Below are positions 8,818-17,421 of a DNA stretch of 64,000 nucleotides, piece after piece. The notes beneath the pieces were generated by a model. That model saw nothing but the letters and a program-made list of their open reading frames with translations, was not told the origin of the DNA and did not search any database. A program made the position numbers and the translations under genes. The stretch comes from Holophagae bacterium (GTDB lineage: Bacteria; Acidobacteriota; Holophagae; Acanthopleuribacterales; Acanthopleuribacteraceae): positions 310,001-374,000 of the forward strand of contig JAJCXM010000008.1 in NCBI GenBank assembly GCA_029263455.1, written 5' to 3'. Positions within the stretch are counted from its first letter, which is position 1. Every line of letters starts with the position of its first letter.

Positions 8818-9307
8818 TATTAACGTGACCGCCCTTTATGCGATTTCCACCCGACGATCGACTCAGCAAATCGGTGCCTTTGATGCGCACTTTACCGTCA
8901 CTTGTGAGTTGAATACTGGCTTTTCCACAACGGATCAGGACCTCGCGTTCGGCAGCAAAGACTAGTTTAGCAGCGTCCATGTCGATGTTCTCGACCTTCT
9001 CGTCGCTGTTCTTAATGGCGGCATGAGCAACGACGCCGATAATGACAGGCCATGCGCTGTTCATGGGAATGCTCACCAAGAGATCGCATTCATGTTTAGG
9101 TAGCGTGATGTGGTCGAGAAGAACCGCCTTGCAGGCTGTCTCCTCACCATGAATATGGACCAACGGCTGTTCACCGGACCATGCTCCGCGCCATGAAGCC
9201 AATACTGTACCGCTCTGTCTTGCAAGCGTGTTGAATTCAACCAATGACTTTAATGACGATTGTGTGTCAGTGGGTGGATCTGGGTTCGTTTCTAATTCGT
9301 GTTCCAT
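8810..9307 (-). CDS. DUF6484-like protein next to VgrG
   Basis: A 165-residue protein on the strand opposite vgrG. Residues about 35-95 look like a small OB-like fold (ASWRGAWSGEQPLVHI ... PVIIGVV). The C-terminus (ASIQLTSDGKVRIKGT, SRSSGGNRIKGG) has the form seen in DUF6484 proteins, which accompany VgrG/DUF2169/TIGR02270 modules; it also resembles the needle repeats at the end of VgrG. This suggests an accessory of the spike tip, which is inference. I see no ribosome binding site before the ATG, but a TATAAT sits six bases upstream, so a leaderless transcript is possible. It overlaps the vgrG 3' end by 8 bases tail to tail. Confidence 0.75.
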   Translation of the reverse strand: MEHELETNPDPPTDTQSSLKSLVEFNTLARQSGTVLASWRGAWSGEQPLVHIHGEETACKAVLLDHITLPKHECDLLVSIPMNSAWPVIIGVVAHAAIKNSDEKVENIDMDAAKLVFAAEREVLIRCGKASIQLTSDGKVRIKGTDLLSRSSGGNRIKGGHVNIN

Positions 9308-9313
9308 GTGTTT

Positions 9314-9319
9314 ATTATA
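9314..9319 (-). promoter_or_regulatory. Candidate -10 box for the DUF6484-like gene
   Basis: On the minus strand a perfect TATAAT occupies 9319 down to 9314. Transcription would begin at about 9307, the A of the start codon, giving a leaderless mRNA. No good -35 is visible at 16-18 bases upstream, so the call rests on the -10 box and the absence of a ribosome binding site. Confidence 0.35.
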
Positions 9320-9390
9320 CGACGATGGGCCGCCGTGGGTGATGGCACAAACGAAAAGCGGTTATGATGATCTAGGAGGATCTTGCATCA

Positions 9391-10878
9391 ATGTGGTTTG
9401 TCTTATGCCTTTGGATGGTTGACTATACAGTGGCTCCAATTGGAGGAGATTATGCACTGATCCAAGACGCTTTGGATATCGCTGTTGCTGGTGATTCTAT
9501 TTATGTAGAGAGCGGAATTTATGCGGAACAAATCCATTTTCCACGCAGCGGTTCCCAAGGGGCAGGTTCCATACGCCTTCTCTCTGCCGCAGGACATGCT
9601 CCTGTGATAGATGGCGCTAGCTTTTCAGGCGGCAACATGGTTTTGATCGAGAATCGCTCATACATTGAGCTGGGTGGATTTGAGATTCGCAATTTGTCGG
9701 GAATCAACGACGGTTCTGGCATACGCATTATTGGAAGCGGCACGCAGTTGTCTATCCACGACAATCACATTCATCATATGTGTGGCGACGATGCCATGGG
9801 CATTACGGTGTATGGCACCGAGCCCGTCGCCATTTCGATGTTATCGATCTCGAATAATTGGATCCACGATTGCGAAGCCGCTCGCAGTGAAGCCCTAACC
9901 CTGAATGGCAATATTGACGGCTTTGAAGTGATTGAGAATCTGGTCACCGATATTAATAACATCGGCATCGATTTCATTGGCGGAGAAACCAGCATCAATC
10001 CCAATTCAGCCTTGGTGGCACGCAACGGCATCTGTAAGGGCAATACGGTGATGCGAGCTCGCTCAATTTATGAAGGTGGGTATGCAGCTGGCATTTATGT
10101 AGATGGTGGTAGGGATATTTTGATCGAAGGCAATAGGGTTACCGAATGTGATCTCGGCATCGAGATAGGTGCCGAGAATGCGGCCGTGACGACCACAGGC
10201 GTCATTGTTCGCAATAATTGGATTTATCTTAATGATAAGGTTGGCCTCGTTTTTGGTGGCTACGAAGCCGCCGTGGGCCGCACCGAGGATTGCCTATTCT
10301 TGAACAACACCTGTTATCTAAACGACACCTTAGGTGAAGGGCTAGGGGAGCTGTGGATCCAATATGCTAGTTCGAACATGGTTGCGAACAATATTTTTGT
10401 CGGTCGACCTGGCGCAGCCATCCACTATTCGGAATTAGGCAACAGCTCAAATAACCTCGACTACAATCTATGGTTTGCGTCGTCCGGATCACCTGAATGG
10501 GTGTGGCAGGGCCAATTCTACCCTAACTTCGCGAGTTTTCAGGTCGGATCAGGACAAGACAGCAATGGACTGTTCACGGACCCATTATTAATTGATCCGT
10601 CAGCGGGTGATGGACATTTGAGTGAAGCTTCGCCAGCCGTTGACCGCGGTGATCCTGCAGCCCTGGTGACTGAGGTGGGAGATCTGGATTTTGATGGGCA
10701 GCTTCGAATCGTAACCCGAGTCGACATAGGCATGGACGAGCTACCTTCACCTTTAACGTGTTTACCTAGCTTGTTTAATGAGTGGCGTGCTCTGCAGTCG
10801 CTTTGTGGGAGTTCGGTGATATCGGTCCTTGAGCTCGTCGGACTTGTGAGCGGCACGTGCCTTTGTCCGACAATTTAA
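9391..10878 (+). CDS. Right-handed parallel beta-helix protein
   Basis: A 495-residue protein with the repeated turn pattern of parallel beta-helix (PbH1/pectate-lyase-like) proteins: IQDALDIAVAGDSIYVESGIY near the start, then rungs such as LSISNNWIHDCEA, FEVIENLVTDINNIGIDFIGG and ILIEGNRVTECDLGIEIG. AGGAGGA at 9374-9380, ten bases before ATG, fixes the start. The N-terminus is short and hydrophobic and may serve as a weak signal peptide. The C-terminus (VISVLELVGLVSGTC) resembles a degenerate form of the dockerin-like tail of the protein at 1691. A sugar-binding or lyase role is possible, but no catalytic residues are recognisable. Confidence 0.85.
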   Translation: MWFVLCLWMVDYTVAPIGGDYALIQDALDIAVAGDSIYVESGIYAEQIHFPRSGSQGAGSIRLLSAAGHAPVIDGASFSGGNMVLIENRSYIELGGFEIRNLSGINDGSGIRIIGSGTQLSIHDNHIHHMCGDDAMGITVYGTEPVAISMLSISNNWIHDCEAARSEALTLNGNIDGFEVIENLVTDINNIGIDFIGGETSINPNSALVARNGICKGNTVMRARSIYEGGYAAGIYVDGGRDILIEGNRVTECDLGIEIGAENAAVTTTGVIVRNNWIYLNDKVGLVFGGYEAAVGRTEDCLFLNNTCYLNDTLGEGLGELWIQYASSNMVANNIFVGRPGAAIHYSELGNSSNNLDYNLWFASSGSPEWVWQGQFYPNFASFQVGSGQDSNGLFTDPLLIDPSAGDGHLSEASPAVDRGDPAALVTEVGDLDFDGQLRIVTRVDIGMDELPSPLTCLPSLFNEWRALQSLCGSSVISVLELVGLVSGTCLCPTI

Positions 10879-10899
10879 GCTCAGATCTGTTGTCGTTGA

Positions 10900-11610
10900 T
10901 TAATCTTCTTCTTTGAAGCTTGTGTTTGGTTCGCCAATGGGTGAAACCTCAAAGAGATAGCCAGGAACGATATCGGGTCGGGTACCGCGCAGCAGTGTAA
11001 CGCCAATGGGTTCGCTGGATTTGATGGCGATCGATGCTGTGTTTTCATCCACGAAATCGTTGAGCAACCATAATCCTTTGTGGCGCGGCTCTAAGCCGTC
11101 ATGTAGGAGTAGTTCTTGCAGGGTCGCGCCACTGGCGTCGCGGACGATGGCCGTAATGCGGGTTGGGAAAAACCCGTAGTTGACCGCTGCCATACCGTCA
11201 AAAATGTATTCCGGTTCGCCTGGATAGATGATGAAGTCTGTGTAGCGATCCGGTGACTCTGCGACATGAGCTGTGGCGCCTTGCCCTTCGTATAGCTGGT
11301 ATCCGATGGTGACATGACAAAAGGAACTGCCCACGATTTGGAAATGGCTAACAGCGTCGGCGCCAAATACATCATCTGATTTTTGCTTGATGGTTTGGAA
11401 GGGTTCCAGCGCAAAAGGGACGTCCTGCAACTGATGCCCGGTACGGTCATATGGCTTAAAGGTAATTTCACAAGGTGAGCCTAAGAAGTTGGTAATGATT
11501 ACGTAGGTTTCGAATGGCTCGAACGTGGGTGTAACATGGTCAATCCAACGCGTGGCATCTTGTGCGCCGAGCGTGCTAGCGATCAACAGAGAAAGCAGGG
11601 TTCTTTTCAA
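10900..11610 (-). CDS. Secreted protein of unknown function
   Basis: Not recognised. Translation from TTG at 11610 gives MKRTLLSLLIASTLGAQ, a clean signal peptide, and GGGAG lies eight bases upstream of that codon. A longer reading from 11649 adds 13 residues that would spoil the signal peptide, so the TTG is preferred. The mature chain of about 220 residues is rich in beta-type segments (YVIITNFLGSPCEITFKPYD, THVA-type motifs, GMAAVNYGFFP) and resembles an all-beta sandwich repeated twice; no active site is visible. It is probably periplasmic or extracellular. It converges with the beta-helix gene, with 21 bases between the stops. Confidence 0.7.
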   Translation of the reverse strand: MKRTLLSLLIASTLGAQDATRWIDHVTPTFEPFETYVIITNFLGSPCEITFKPYDRTGHQLQDVPFALEPFQTIKQKSDDVFGADAVSHFQIVGSSFCHVTIGYQLYEGQGATAHVAESPDRYTDFIIYPGEPEYIFDGMAAVNYGFFPTRITAIVRDASGATLQELLLHDGLEPRHKGLWLLNDFVDENTASIAIKSSEPIGVTLLRGTRPDIVPGYLFEVSPIGEPNTSFKEED

Positions 11611-11876
11611 GGTGTGGTCTCCCAGATAACGTCGATGGACAGGGTTCAAAGGAACGATACATGAAATTAGGGCGTCAAGCCAGCTACAAGCTTAGACATA
11701 TTGTCATCAGCTTCAGCCAGCTGCTGCCAACGGCATGACCGTTTGCTTAATGACGAGCATATCTAGCCACCCAAACGTGGGAATAATGAACGATTGGAGC
11801 TTGTAAACGCCATTACATGAACGTCAAAAGCTGCTATGCTTGCGGCGTCGGAATTGAAGCTCTGGGGGCTAAAAAG

Positions 11877-13109
11877 ATGCATGCGATGAATCACCTTGCA
11901 CCACACGCGATTGGAAAAATTGAAGAAGACAATATCTTCAAGGTAGGCGGAAAAGCACGCCAAGCTAAGGAGCAGTTTGGTGCTGAAAATGTGGTCGATG
12001 GCAGTATTGGTATTTTGCTGGACGACCAGGGTCAATTGGCCTTGATGAGTGCAGTGGATACGGCGACCAACCAATTGAAACGCGAAGAGTATGCGCCCTA
12101 TGCGCCCATTGGCGGCTTGCCTAACTTTAACGAAGACGTGGTTTCTTATCTTTTTGGAGATCATCCGACGCCAAAACGCGCAATTGCGACTGCAGGCGCT
12201 ACAGGCGCTGTTTATCAAACCGTTTGGAACCTTCTCTCTGTGGGCGATGCATTTATTACCCATGACTATTATTGGTCGCCCTATCGGGCAATCGCCCGTA
12301 ACGCATTACGGAAGCTAGCCACGTTTCCTACCTTCACATCTGAAGGTGGATTCAATGTGGCGGGGGCTTTAGATGAGGTTCGACGCTCACTGGCAATCCA
12401 GGAAAGAGCGCTACTGATCATTAATGTCCCTTGCCATAACCCCACCGGCATGAACTTGACGGCTCAAGAAGCACAGGCATTACGCGATGGCCTTGTCGAT
12501 TTGGCAAAGGCGGAACCTAACAAGCCAATCACACTTTTGATTGATGGTGCCTATTGGGAATTTGAGGATGCCCAAAAGAATAAGAAATTACTTGATACTT
12601 TCGTGGGCCTTCCCGAAAATCTTTTGTTTTGTGTGGCTTATTCCATCTCTAAGAGCCTGACCCGTTATGGTTTTCGAGTTGGATCTCTGATTGTCAGTAG
12701 TGACAACCGTGTCATTGTCGATGAATTGATCGGGACACTAACGTCATCCATCCGCGCGACCTGGTCCAATTCGCCTCGTATCGGACAAGCTGTTTTCTCA
12801 AAAATCTATCGGTCGCCTGAGTTGAGTGAGCAACTACTCAAAGAACAGCAAGCTTTTGCGAAACTCTGTAATCAACGTGGCGCTAGCTTTGTCGCACAAG
12901 CTGATGCGGCAGGTCTCCCTCATACGCCATACCAAAACGGATTTTTCACTATCTTACCTACGACGGAACCCCAGCGGATCGCCGATAAATTGGCCGCCGA
13001 TGAACGCATATTCTTAGTGCCCATGAAGAAAGGCATACGAATCGCTTTTTGTGCGCTGCCGACGCACCAAATTGATGGGCTCGCGAAGCGTATTGCAGCT
13101 TACTTTTAG
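11877..13109 (+). CDS. Class I/II PLP-dependent aminotransferase
   Basis: Fold-type I aminotransferase, probably acting on aromatic or dicarboxylic amino acids. Landmarks are NPTGMN (substrate and PLP-binding Asn), IDGAYWEF (PLP pyridine Asp), the Schiff-base lysine in SISKSLTRYGFRVG, and the C-terminal substrate Arg in KKGIRIAFCALP. The frame is open from ATG 11817, but the first 20 residues (rich in Cys and Gly) do not fit the family, whose members begin near HLAPHAIG; I chose ATG 11877, while ATG 11886 is also possible, and no clear ribosome binding site decides it. The ferredoxin gene follows after 12 bases. The exact substrate is not determined. Confidence 0.85.
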   Translation: MHAMNHLAPHAIGKIEEDNIFKVGGKARQAKEQFGAENVVDGSIGILLDDQGQLALMSAVDTATNQLKREEYAPYAPIGGLPNFNEDVVSYLFGDHPTPKRAIATAGATGAVYQTVWNLLSVGDAFITHDYYWSPYRAIARNALRKLATFPTFTSEGGFNVAGALDEVRRSLAIQERALLIINVPCHNPTGMNLTAQEAQALRDGLVDLAKAEPNKPITLLIDGAYWEFEDAQKNKKLLDTFVGLPENLLFCVAYSISKSLTRYGFRVGSLIVSSDNRVIVDELIGTLTSSIRATWSNSPRIGQAVFSKIYRSPELSEQLLKEQQAFAKLCNQRGASFVAQADAAGLPHTPYQNGFFTILPTTEPQRIADKLAADERIFLVPMKKGIRIAFCALPTHQIDGLAKRIAAYF

Positions 13110-13121
13110 ATCGAGGAATCG

Positions 13122-13727
13122 ATGACCGAAGAGGTCAAAAACCCAGAGAGAAAGCAGTTTTTTCGGGAATCATTGGATGCCTTAAAAGCCGGTGTATCCC
13201 TTCACATTGATCGATCACTGGCGAAGCGGCTGGATGGGCCATTGCGGCCGCCCGGCGCCTTGGACGAAGTTGAGTTTTTGGCCACATGTACACGATGTGA
13301 GGCCTGCGTAACAGCTTGTCCTTACCAGGCAATACAGATACTGCCGCAATCGTCTGGTCTGGCTGCAAAAACGCCATTCATCGACCCTCAAATTCAACCC
13401 TGTTTCTTGTGTCCTGATACACCCTGCATAAGCGCGTGCGAACCAAGGGCTTTAGTGGAGGTGAACCCGCTAGAGATCCATATGGGCCGAGCATTTGTTG
13501 ACGAAAAACATTGCCTTACCTACAAAGATCGCGTGTGTACGTTGTGTTACGATGCGTGTCCCTACCCTGAGCGGGCGATCGTCATAGATTCAGACTTTCA
13601 TCCTCAGGTTTTAGACGCGTGCGTAGGATGCGGACAGTGCCAGTACCATTGCCCAACCGCACCTGTTTCAATCGAATCATTGAGCCCGGTACGTATACGC
13701 AAACGTGAATTAATCGATTGGCCATAG
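13122..13727 (+). CDS. Four-cluster ferredoxin of MauM/NapG type
   Basis: A 201-residue iron-sulfur protein with four cysteine sets: CTRCEACVTACPY, CFLCPDTPCISACEP, CLTYKDRVCTLCYDACPYP and CVGCGQCQYHCPTAP. The arrangement fits the MauM/NapG/NapF group with four [4Fe-4S] clusters, used as electron-transfer or assembly partners. The N-terminus RKQFFRES looks like a Tat signal that lacks the second arginine and has no hydrophobic stretch after it, so the protein is likely cytoplasmic. GAGGAA lies five bases before ATG. It sits 12 bases behind an aminotransferase gene, an unusual pair, and no oxidoreductase that would need this ferredoxin is nearby. Confidence 0.87.
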   Translation: MTEEVKNPERKQFFRESLDALKAGVSLHIDRSLAKRLDGPLRPPGALDEVEFLATCTRCEACVTACPYQAIQILPQSSGLAAKTPFIDPQIQPCFLCPDTPCISACEPRALVEVNPLEIHMGRAFVDEKHCLTYKDRVCTLCYDACPYPERAIVIDSDFHPQVLDACVGCGQCQYHCPTAPVSIESLSPVRIRKRELIDWP

Positions 13728-13811
13728 CCAAACGCCGTCGCCATAGAAGATGGTGAATGAAATTAGACAGTTAGAATTGAAACCACAGATCATTAATATC
13801 GGACGGAAATT

Positions 13812-16800
13812 ATGACGCAAGCAACCCAATCGAAGATGAAAGACCAAAAGCCAAGTAGTCCGGCCTTCAAACACAAGATTCGCTTTGTGACGGCAGCTTC
13901 GTTGTTTGATGGTCACGATGCATCGATCAACATTATGCGACGCATCTTGCAATCACTTGGTGCCGAAGTGATCCACTTAGGCCATAACCGTTCGGTTGGG
14001 GAAGTCGTGGATGCAGCTATCCATGAAGATGTCCAAGGCATTGCCATTAGCTCCTATCAAGGTGGCCATGTTGAGTACTTTAAGTACATGGTCGATTTGT
14101 TGAGACAACGCGGGTGTGGGCATATCAAAGTGTTTGGCGGTGGCGGCGGAGTTATCTCACCTCAGGAAATCGAGGAACTTGAGTCATATGGGGTCGCGAA
14201 AATATTCTCACCTGAAGATGGCGCTCAGCTCGGTTTGACCGGCATGATCCAAATGATGCTTGAATCATGCGATTTTTCTCCTATCGAGGTGGCGGGCTCG
14301 TCCGATGAGATCAAACAAAACCCTAACCGTATTGCTCGCCTAATAACGGAAATCGAGCTGGGCCTCAAGTCGGTGGAACCAAACCTGACGGGAACCCCGG
14401 TTTTGGGTATCACAGGCACAGGTGGCGCGGGAAAATCAAGTTTGACAGACGAGATCGTGCGTCGCTTCTTAACCCACTATCCCGACAAGAAGTTAGCCAT
14501 TATTTCGGTAGATCCGTCGAAACGGCGCACCGGTGGTGCCTTGTTGGGGGACCGCATCCGTATGAATGCGATCGCTTGGCCTGAGGCTGAAGGTCATCCA
14601 CGAATTTTTATGCGCTCGTTAGCGACTCGAAGTTCGAATCGTGCCACGAGCAAAGCGTTAACCGAGGTGATTGCGGCCGTAAAAGACGCAGATTTTGATC
14701 TGGTGATCGTGGAAACGGCCGGCATTGGTCAATCGGACTCGGAAATAGTCGATCTAGCAGATTTTTCGGTGTATGTCATGACTTCGGAGTATGGCGCTGC
14801 CACTCAACTCGAGAAAATTGACATGCTCGACCTAGCAGATATGGTGGTGCTCAATAAGTTTGAGAAACGGGGAGCTGAGGATGCCCTGCGCGACGTATGC
14901 AAACAGGTCAAGCGCAATCGCGGGTGGTTTGACCGTGCGGACGATGAGCTGCCCGTCTATCCGACCATTGCCTCGCAATTTAATGACAAAGGAACCAACC
15001 GCTTTTTTCGCGAATTGATTGGACAACTTAACCAAAGCTGTTCCCTCGATTGGCCATTGCCTGAGTACGCGCTAGCCGGTCGTCCAAATAAAGCGCCAAT
15101 CATTCCCGGTGAGCGTCAAAGGTATTTGGCCGAAATTTCGGATTGTGTTGAGCAACATGTAGATTTCGCCCGCTCGCAAGCGGCGATTGCGCGCACTTTG
15201 TATCAGTTACGCGGTTCAATTGACGCGCTTACTGGCCGTGCTCAAGAGAAACGCATACGCTTTAGTAGTGATGAGGGACAAGCTGAATTAGACTTGACCC
15301 CCAAAGATCACGCCCACGTGTGTGATGAATTGGAGCGTGAATTCAATCACATTGCTCGACTCCTCGATCCTGAATGTAAACAGTTACTTGAAGCATGGCC
15401 TGGCGCAAAAAAGGCTTATCAACAAGACGAATTGGTCACAAAAACTAGGGATCGCGAAATTCGCAATACGCTCTATACACAGTCCTTGTCAGGTACACGA
15501 ATTCCCAAAGTCGCGTTACCTGAATTTGCGGACTGGGGTGACCAGTTGTTTTGGTTACTGACCGAAAATGTACCGGGCGCTTTTCCGTTTGCGGCAGGTG
15601 TATTCCCCTTTAAGCGATCAGGTGAAGATCCAACCAGGATGTTTGCAGGCGAGGGAACACCTGAACGCACCAATCGGCGTTTCCACTACGTATCTCAGGG
15701 CCAGCCAGCTGCGAGGCTTTCGACGGCTTTTGATTCAGTGACGCTTTATGGGGAAGACCCAGATCGCCGTCCGGATATATACGGGAAGATCGGTAATTCT
15801 GGTGTGTCCATTTGCACCCTTGATGACATGAAGAAACTGTATAGCGGGTTCGACTTAGCGGCCGCGACCACCTCCGTCTCTATGACGATCAACGGACCTG
15901 CGCCCATCATCTTAGGCTTTTTCCTTAACACGGCGATTGATCAGCAAGTGGAACGATATCTAAGGGAACAGGGCAAATTGGAGCAAGTGCGCAAGTCTTT
16001 TGCGCTGAAGAACGGTCAAGACCGGGCTATGCCAGAATATTCGGGTATGTCGTTTGATGCCGCCGATGAACGTTCATTTGGTTTGGGTCTATTGGGTATG
16101 AATGGGATCGACGTGGTCGATGGTGAAACTTACGCGCGTATCAAAGCCGATACCCTAAATCGTGTCCGTGGAACCGTGCAAGCCGATATCTTAAAAGAAG
16201 ATCAAGCTCAAAACACGTGTATATTTTCAACGGAGTTTGCTTTGCGCATGATGGGTGATGTGCAGGAATACTTCACCCATAATAAGGTTAGGAATTATTA
16301 CAGCGTTTCCATTAGTGGCTATCACATCGCAGAGGCAGGAGCGAACCCCGTCACGCAAGCGGCACTTACTTTGGCGAATGGCTTCACCTATGTTGAATAC
16401 TATCTTTCTCGTGGGCTCAAAATCGATGATTTTGCGCCTAATCTTTCTTTTTTCTTTAGCAACGGCCTTGATCCAGAATATGCCGTAATTGGGCGCGTGG
16501 CTCGCCGAATTTGGGCCGTAACCATGAAGAAACGCTACGGCGCCAACGCTAGGAGCCAAAAACTCAAGTATCATATTCAGACATCTGGACGCTCGCTGCA
16601 TGCTCAGGAGATCGATTTCAACGATATCAGAACAACGCTGCAGGCGCTGTACGCGATCTACGACAATTGCAATTCACTTCATACCAACGCGTTTGATGAG
16701 GCAATTACAACACCCACCGAGGACAGCGTACGTCGCGCATTGGCGATTCAGCTCATTGTCAATCGCGAACTGGGTATGACCCAGAATGAGAACCCGTTAC

Positions 16801-17270
16801 AGGGCTCATTTATTATTCGCGAACTGTCGGATTTGCTTGAGTCAGCGATCCTTAGCGAGTTCCGCAGCATTTCTGAGCGTGGCGGCGTATTGTCAGCAAT
16901 GGAGTCCATGTATCAACGAGGAAAGATCCAAGACGAATCGATGCTTTATGAGACCCTTAAACATGAAGGCAAAATCCCGATTATTGGCGTCAATACATTC
17001 ATTAATCCACGGGCCTCCGATCGCTCCGAAAGCGCGTCCGAACTCATTCGCTCGACGACGGATGAAAAAGAGCAACAAATCCATAACCTTGAAGCCTATA
17101 AAGCTGTCAATGACACAAAGAGCCCTGCGCAGTTGCAGATCGTGAATAAGGCGGCCGAGCGTGGAGAAAACATCTTCGACGCATTAATGTCGGCCACGCA
17201 AGTATGCTCATTAGGTCAACTTTCTCGGGTGTTATACGCCGTTGGTGGTCAGTATCGACGTAGCATGTAA
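13812..17270 (+). CDS. icmF: Fused isobutyryl-CoA mutase IcmF
   Basis: This 1152-residue protein is an adenosylcobalamin enzyme that interconverts isobutyryl-CoA and n-butyryl-CoA. Three modules are visible. A B12-binding domain near residues 20-150 has [22 protein letters not shown] and FGGGGG. A MeaB-like G-protein chaperone at about 190-420 carries the P-loop GTGGAGKSS. The large mutase barrel fills the C-terminal half, with [19 protein letters not shown] and [10 protein letters not shown]. This order (B12, GTPase, mutase) defines IcmF and excludes methylmalonyl-CoA mutase. The gene stands alone in its transcription direction, with 84 bases upstream and no sign of a B12 riboswitch there. 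Confidence 0.95.
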   Translation: MTQATQSKMKDQKPSSPAFKHKIRFVTAASLFDGHDASINIMRRILQSLGAEVIHLGHNRSVGEVVDAAIHEDVQGIAISSYQGGHVEYFKYMVDLLRQRGCGHIKVFGGGGGVISPQEIEELESYGVAKIFSPEDGAQLGLTGMIQMMLESCDFSPIEVAGSSDEIKQNPNRIARLITEIELGLKSVEPNLTGTPVLGITGTGGAGKSSLTDEIVRRFLTHYPDKKLAIISVDPSKRRTGGALLGDRIRMNAIAWPEAEGHPRIFMRSLATRSSNRATSKALTEVIAAVKDADFDLVIVETAGIGQSDSEIVDLADFSVYVMTSEYGAATQLEKIDMLDLADMVVLNKFEKRGAEDALRDVCKQVKRNRGWFDRADDELPVYPTIASQFNDKGTNRFFRELIGQLNQSCSLDWPLPEYALAGRPNKAPIIPGERQRYLAEISDCVEQHVDFARSQAAIARTLYQLRGSIDALTGRAQEKRIRFSSDEGQAELDLTPKDHAHVCDELEREFNHIARLLDPECKQLLEAWPGAKKAYQQDELVTKTRDREIRNTLYTQSLSGTRIPKVALPEFADWGDQLFWLLTENVPGAFPFAAGVFPFKRSGEDPTRMFAGEGTPERTNRRFHYVSQGQPAARLSTAFDSVTLYGEDPDRRPDIYGKIGNSGVSICTLDDMKKLYSGFDLAAATTSVSMTINGPAPIILGFFLNTAIDQQVERYLREQGKLEQVRKSFALKNGQDRAMPEYSGMSFDAADERSFGLGLLGMNGIDVVDGETYARIKADTLNRVRGTVQADILKEDQAQNTCIFSTEFALRMMGDVQEYFTHNKVRNYYSVSISGYHIAEAGANPVTQAALTLANGFTYVEYYLSRGLKIDDFAPNLSFFFSNGLDPEYAVIGRVARRIWAVTMKKRYGANARSQKLKYHIQTSGRSLHAQEIDFNDIRTTLQALYAIYDNCNSLHTNAFDEAITTPTEDSVRRALAIQLIVNRELGMTQNENPLQGSFIIRELSDLLESAILSEFRSISERGGVLSAMESMYQRGKIQDESMLYETLKHEGKIPIIGVNTFINPRASDRSESASELIRSTTDEKEQQIHNLEAYKAVNDTKSPAQLQIVNKAAERGENIFDALMSATQVCSLGQLSRVLYAVGGQYRRSM

Positions 17271-17345
17271 GCTTTGGCTATCAGGAGTGCCTCAATATAA
17301 GGGTATGCTGCTTGCGTGATTTGCCCTTTTATCTTGGCTCGGCAT

Positions 17346-17379
17346 CTTTTATGATGAGGAGCAAGTATTTTCATAAAAG
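17346..17379 (+). repeat. 9-bp perfect inverted repeat in the icmF-FHA gap
   Basis: CTTTTATGA (17346-17354) and TCATAAAAG (17371-17379) are exact reverse complements, separated by 16 bases that contain GAGGAG. The element lies in the 151-base gap between the icmF stop and the FHA gene. It may be an operator or a hairpin in the FHA leader. The following bases are CCTTTTC, too weak for a confident intrinsic terminator. Confidence 0.4.
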
Positions 17380-17421
17380 CCTTTTCATGGCACTGAATTT
17401 GATTGAGTTGCGAGGGTAAAG

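Noticed and set aside
9391-10878. Beta-helix protein as the T6SS effector
   Set aside because: It has a hydrophobic N-terminus and its own ribosome binding site, and its tail resembles other secreted proteins; there is no link to the spike beyond proximity.
13728-13811. Cobalamin riboswitch before icmF
   Set aside because: The gap is only 84 bases and lacks the conserved B12-box bases.
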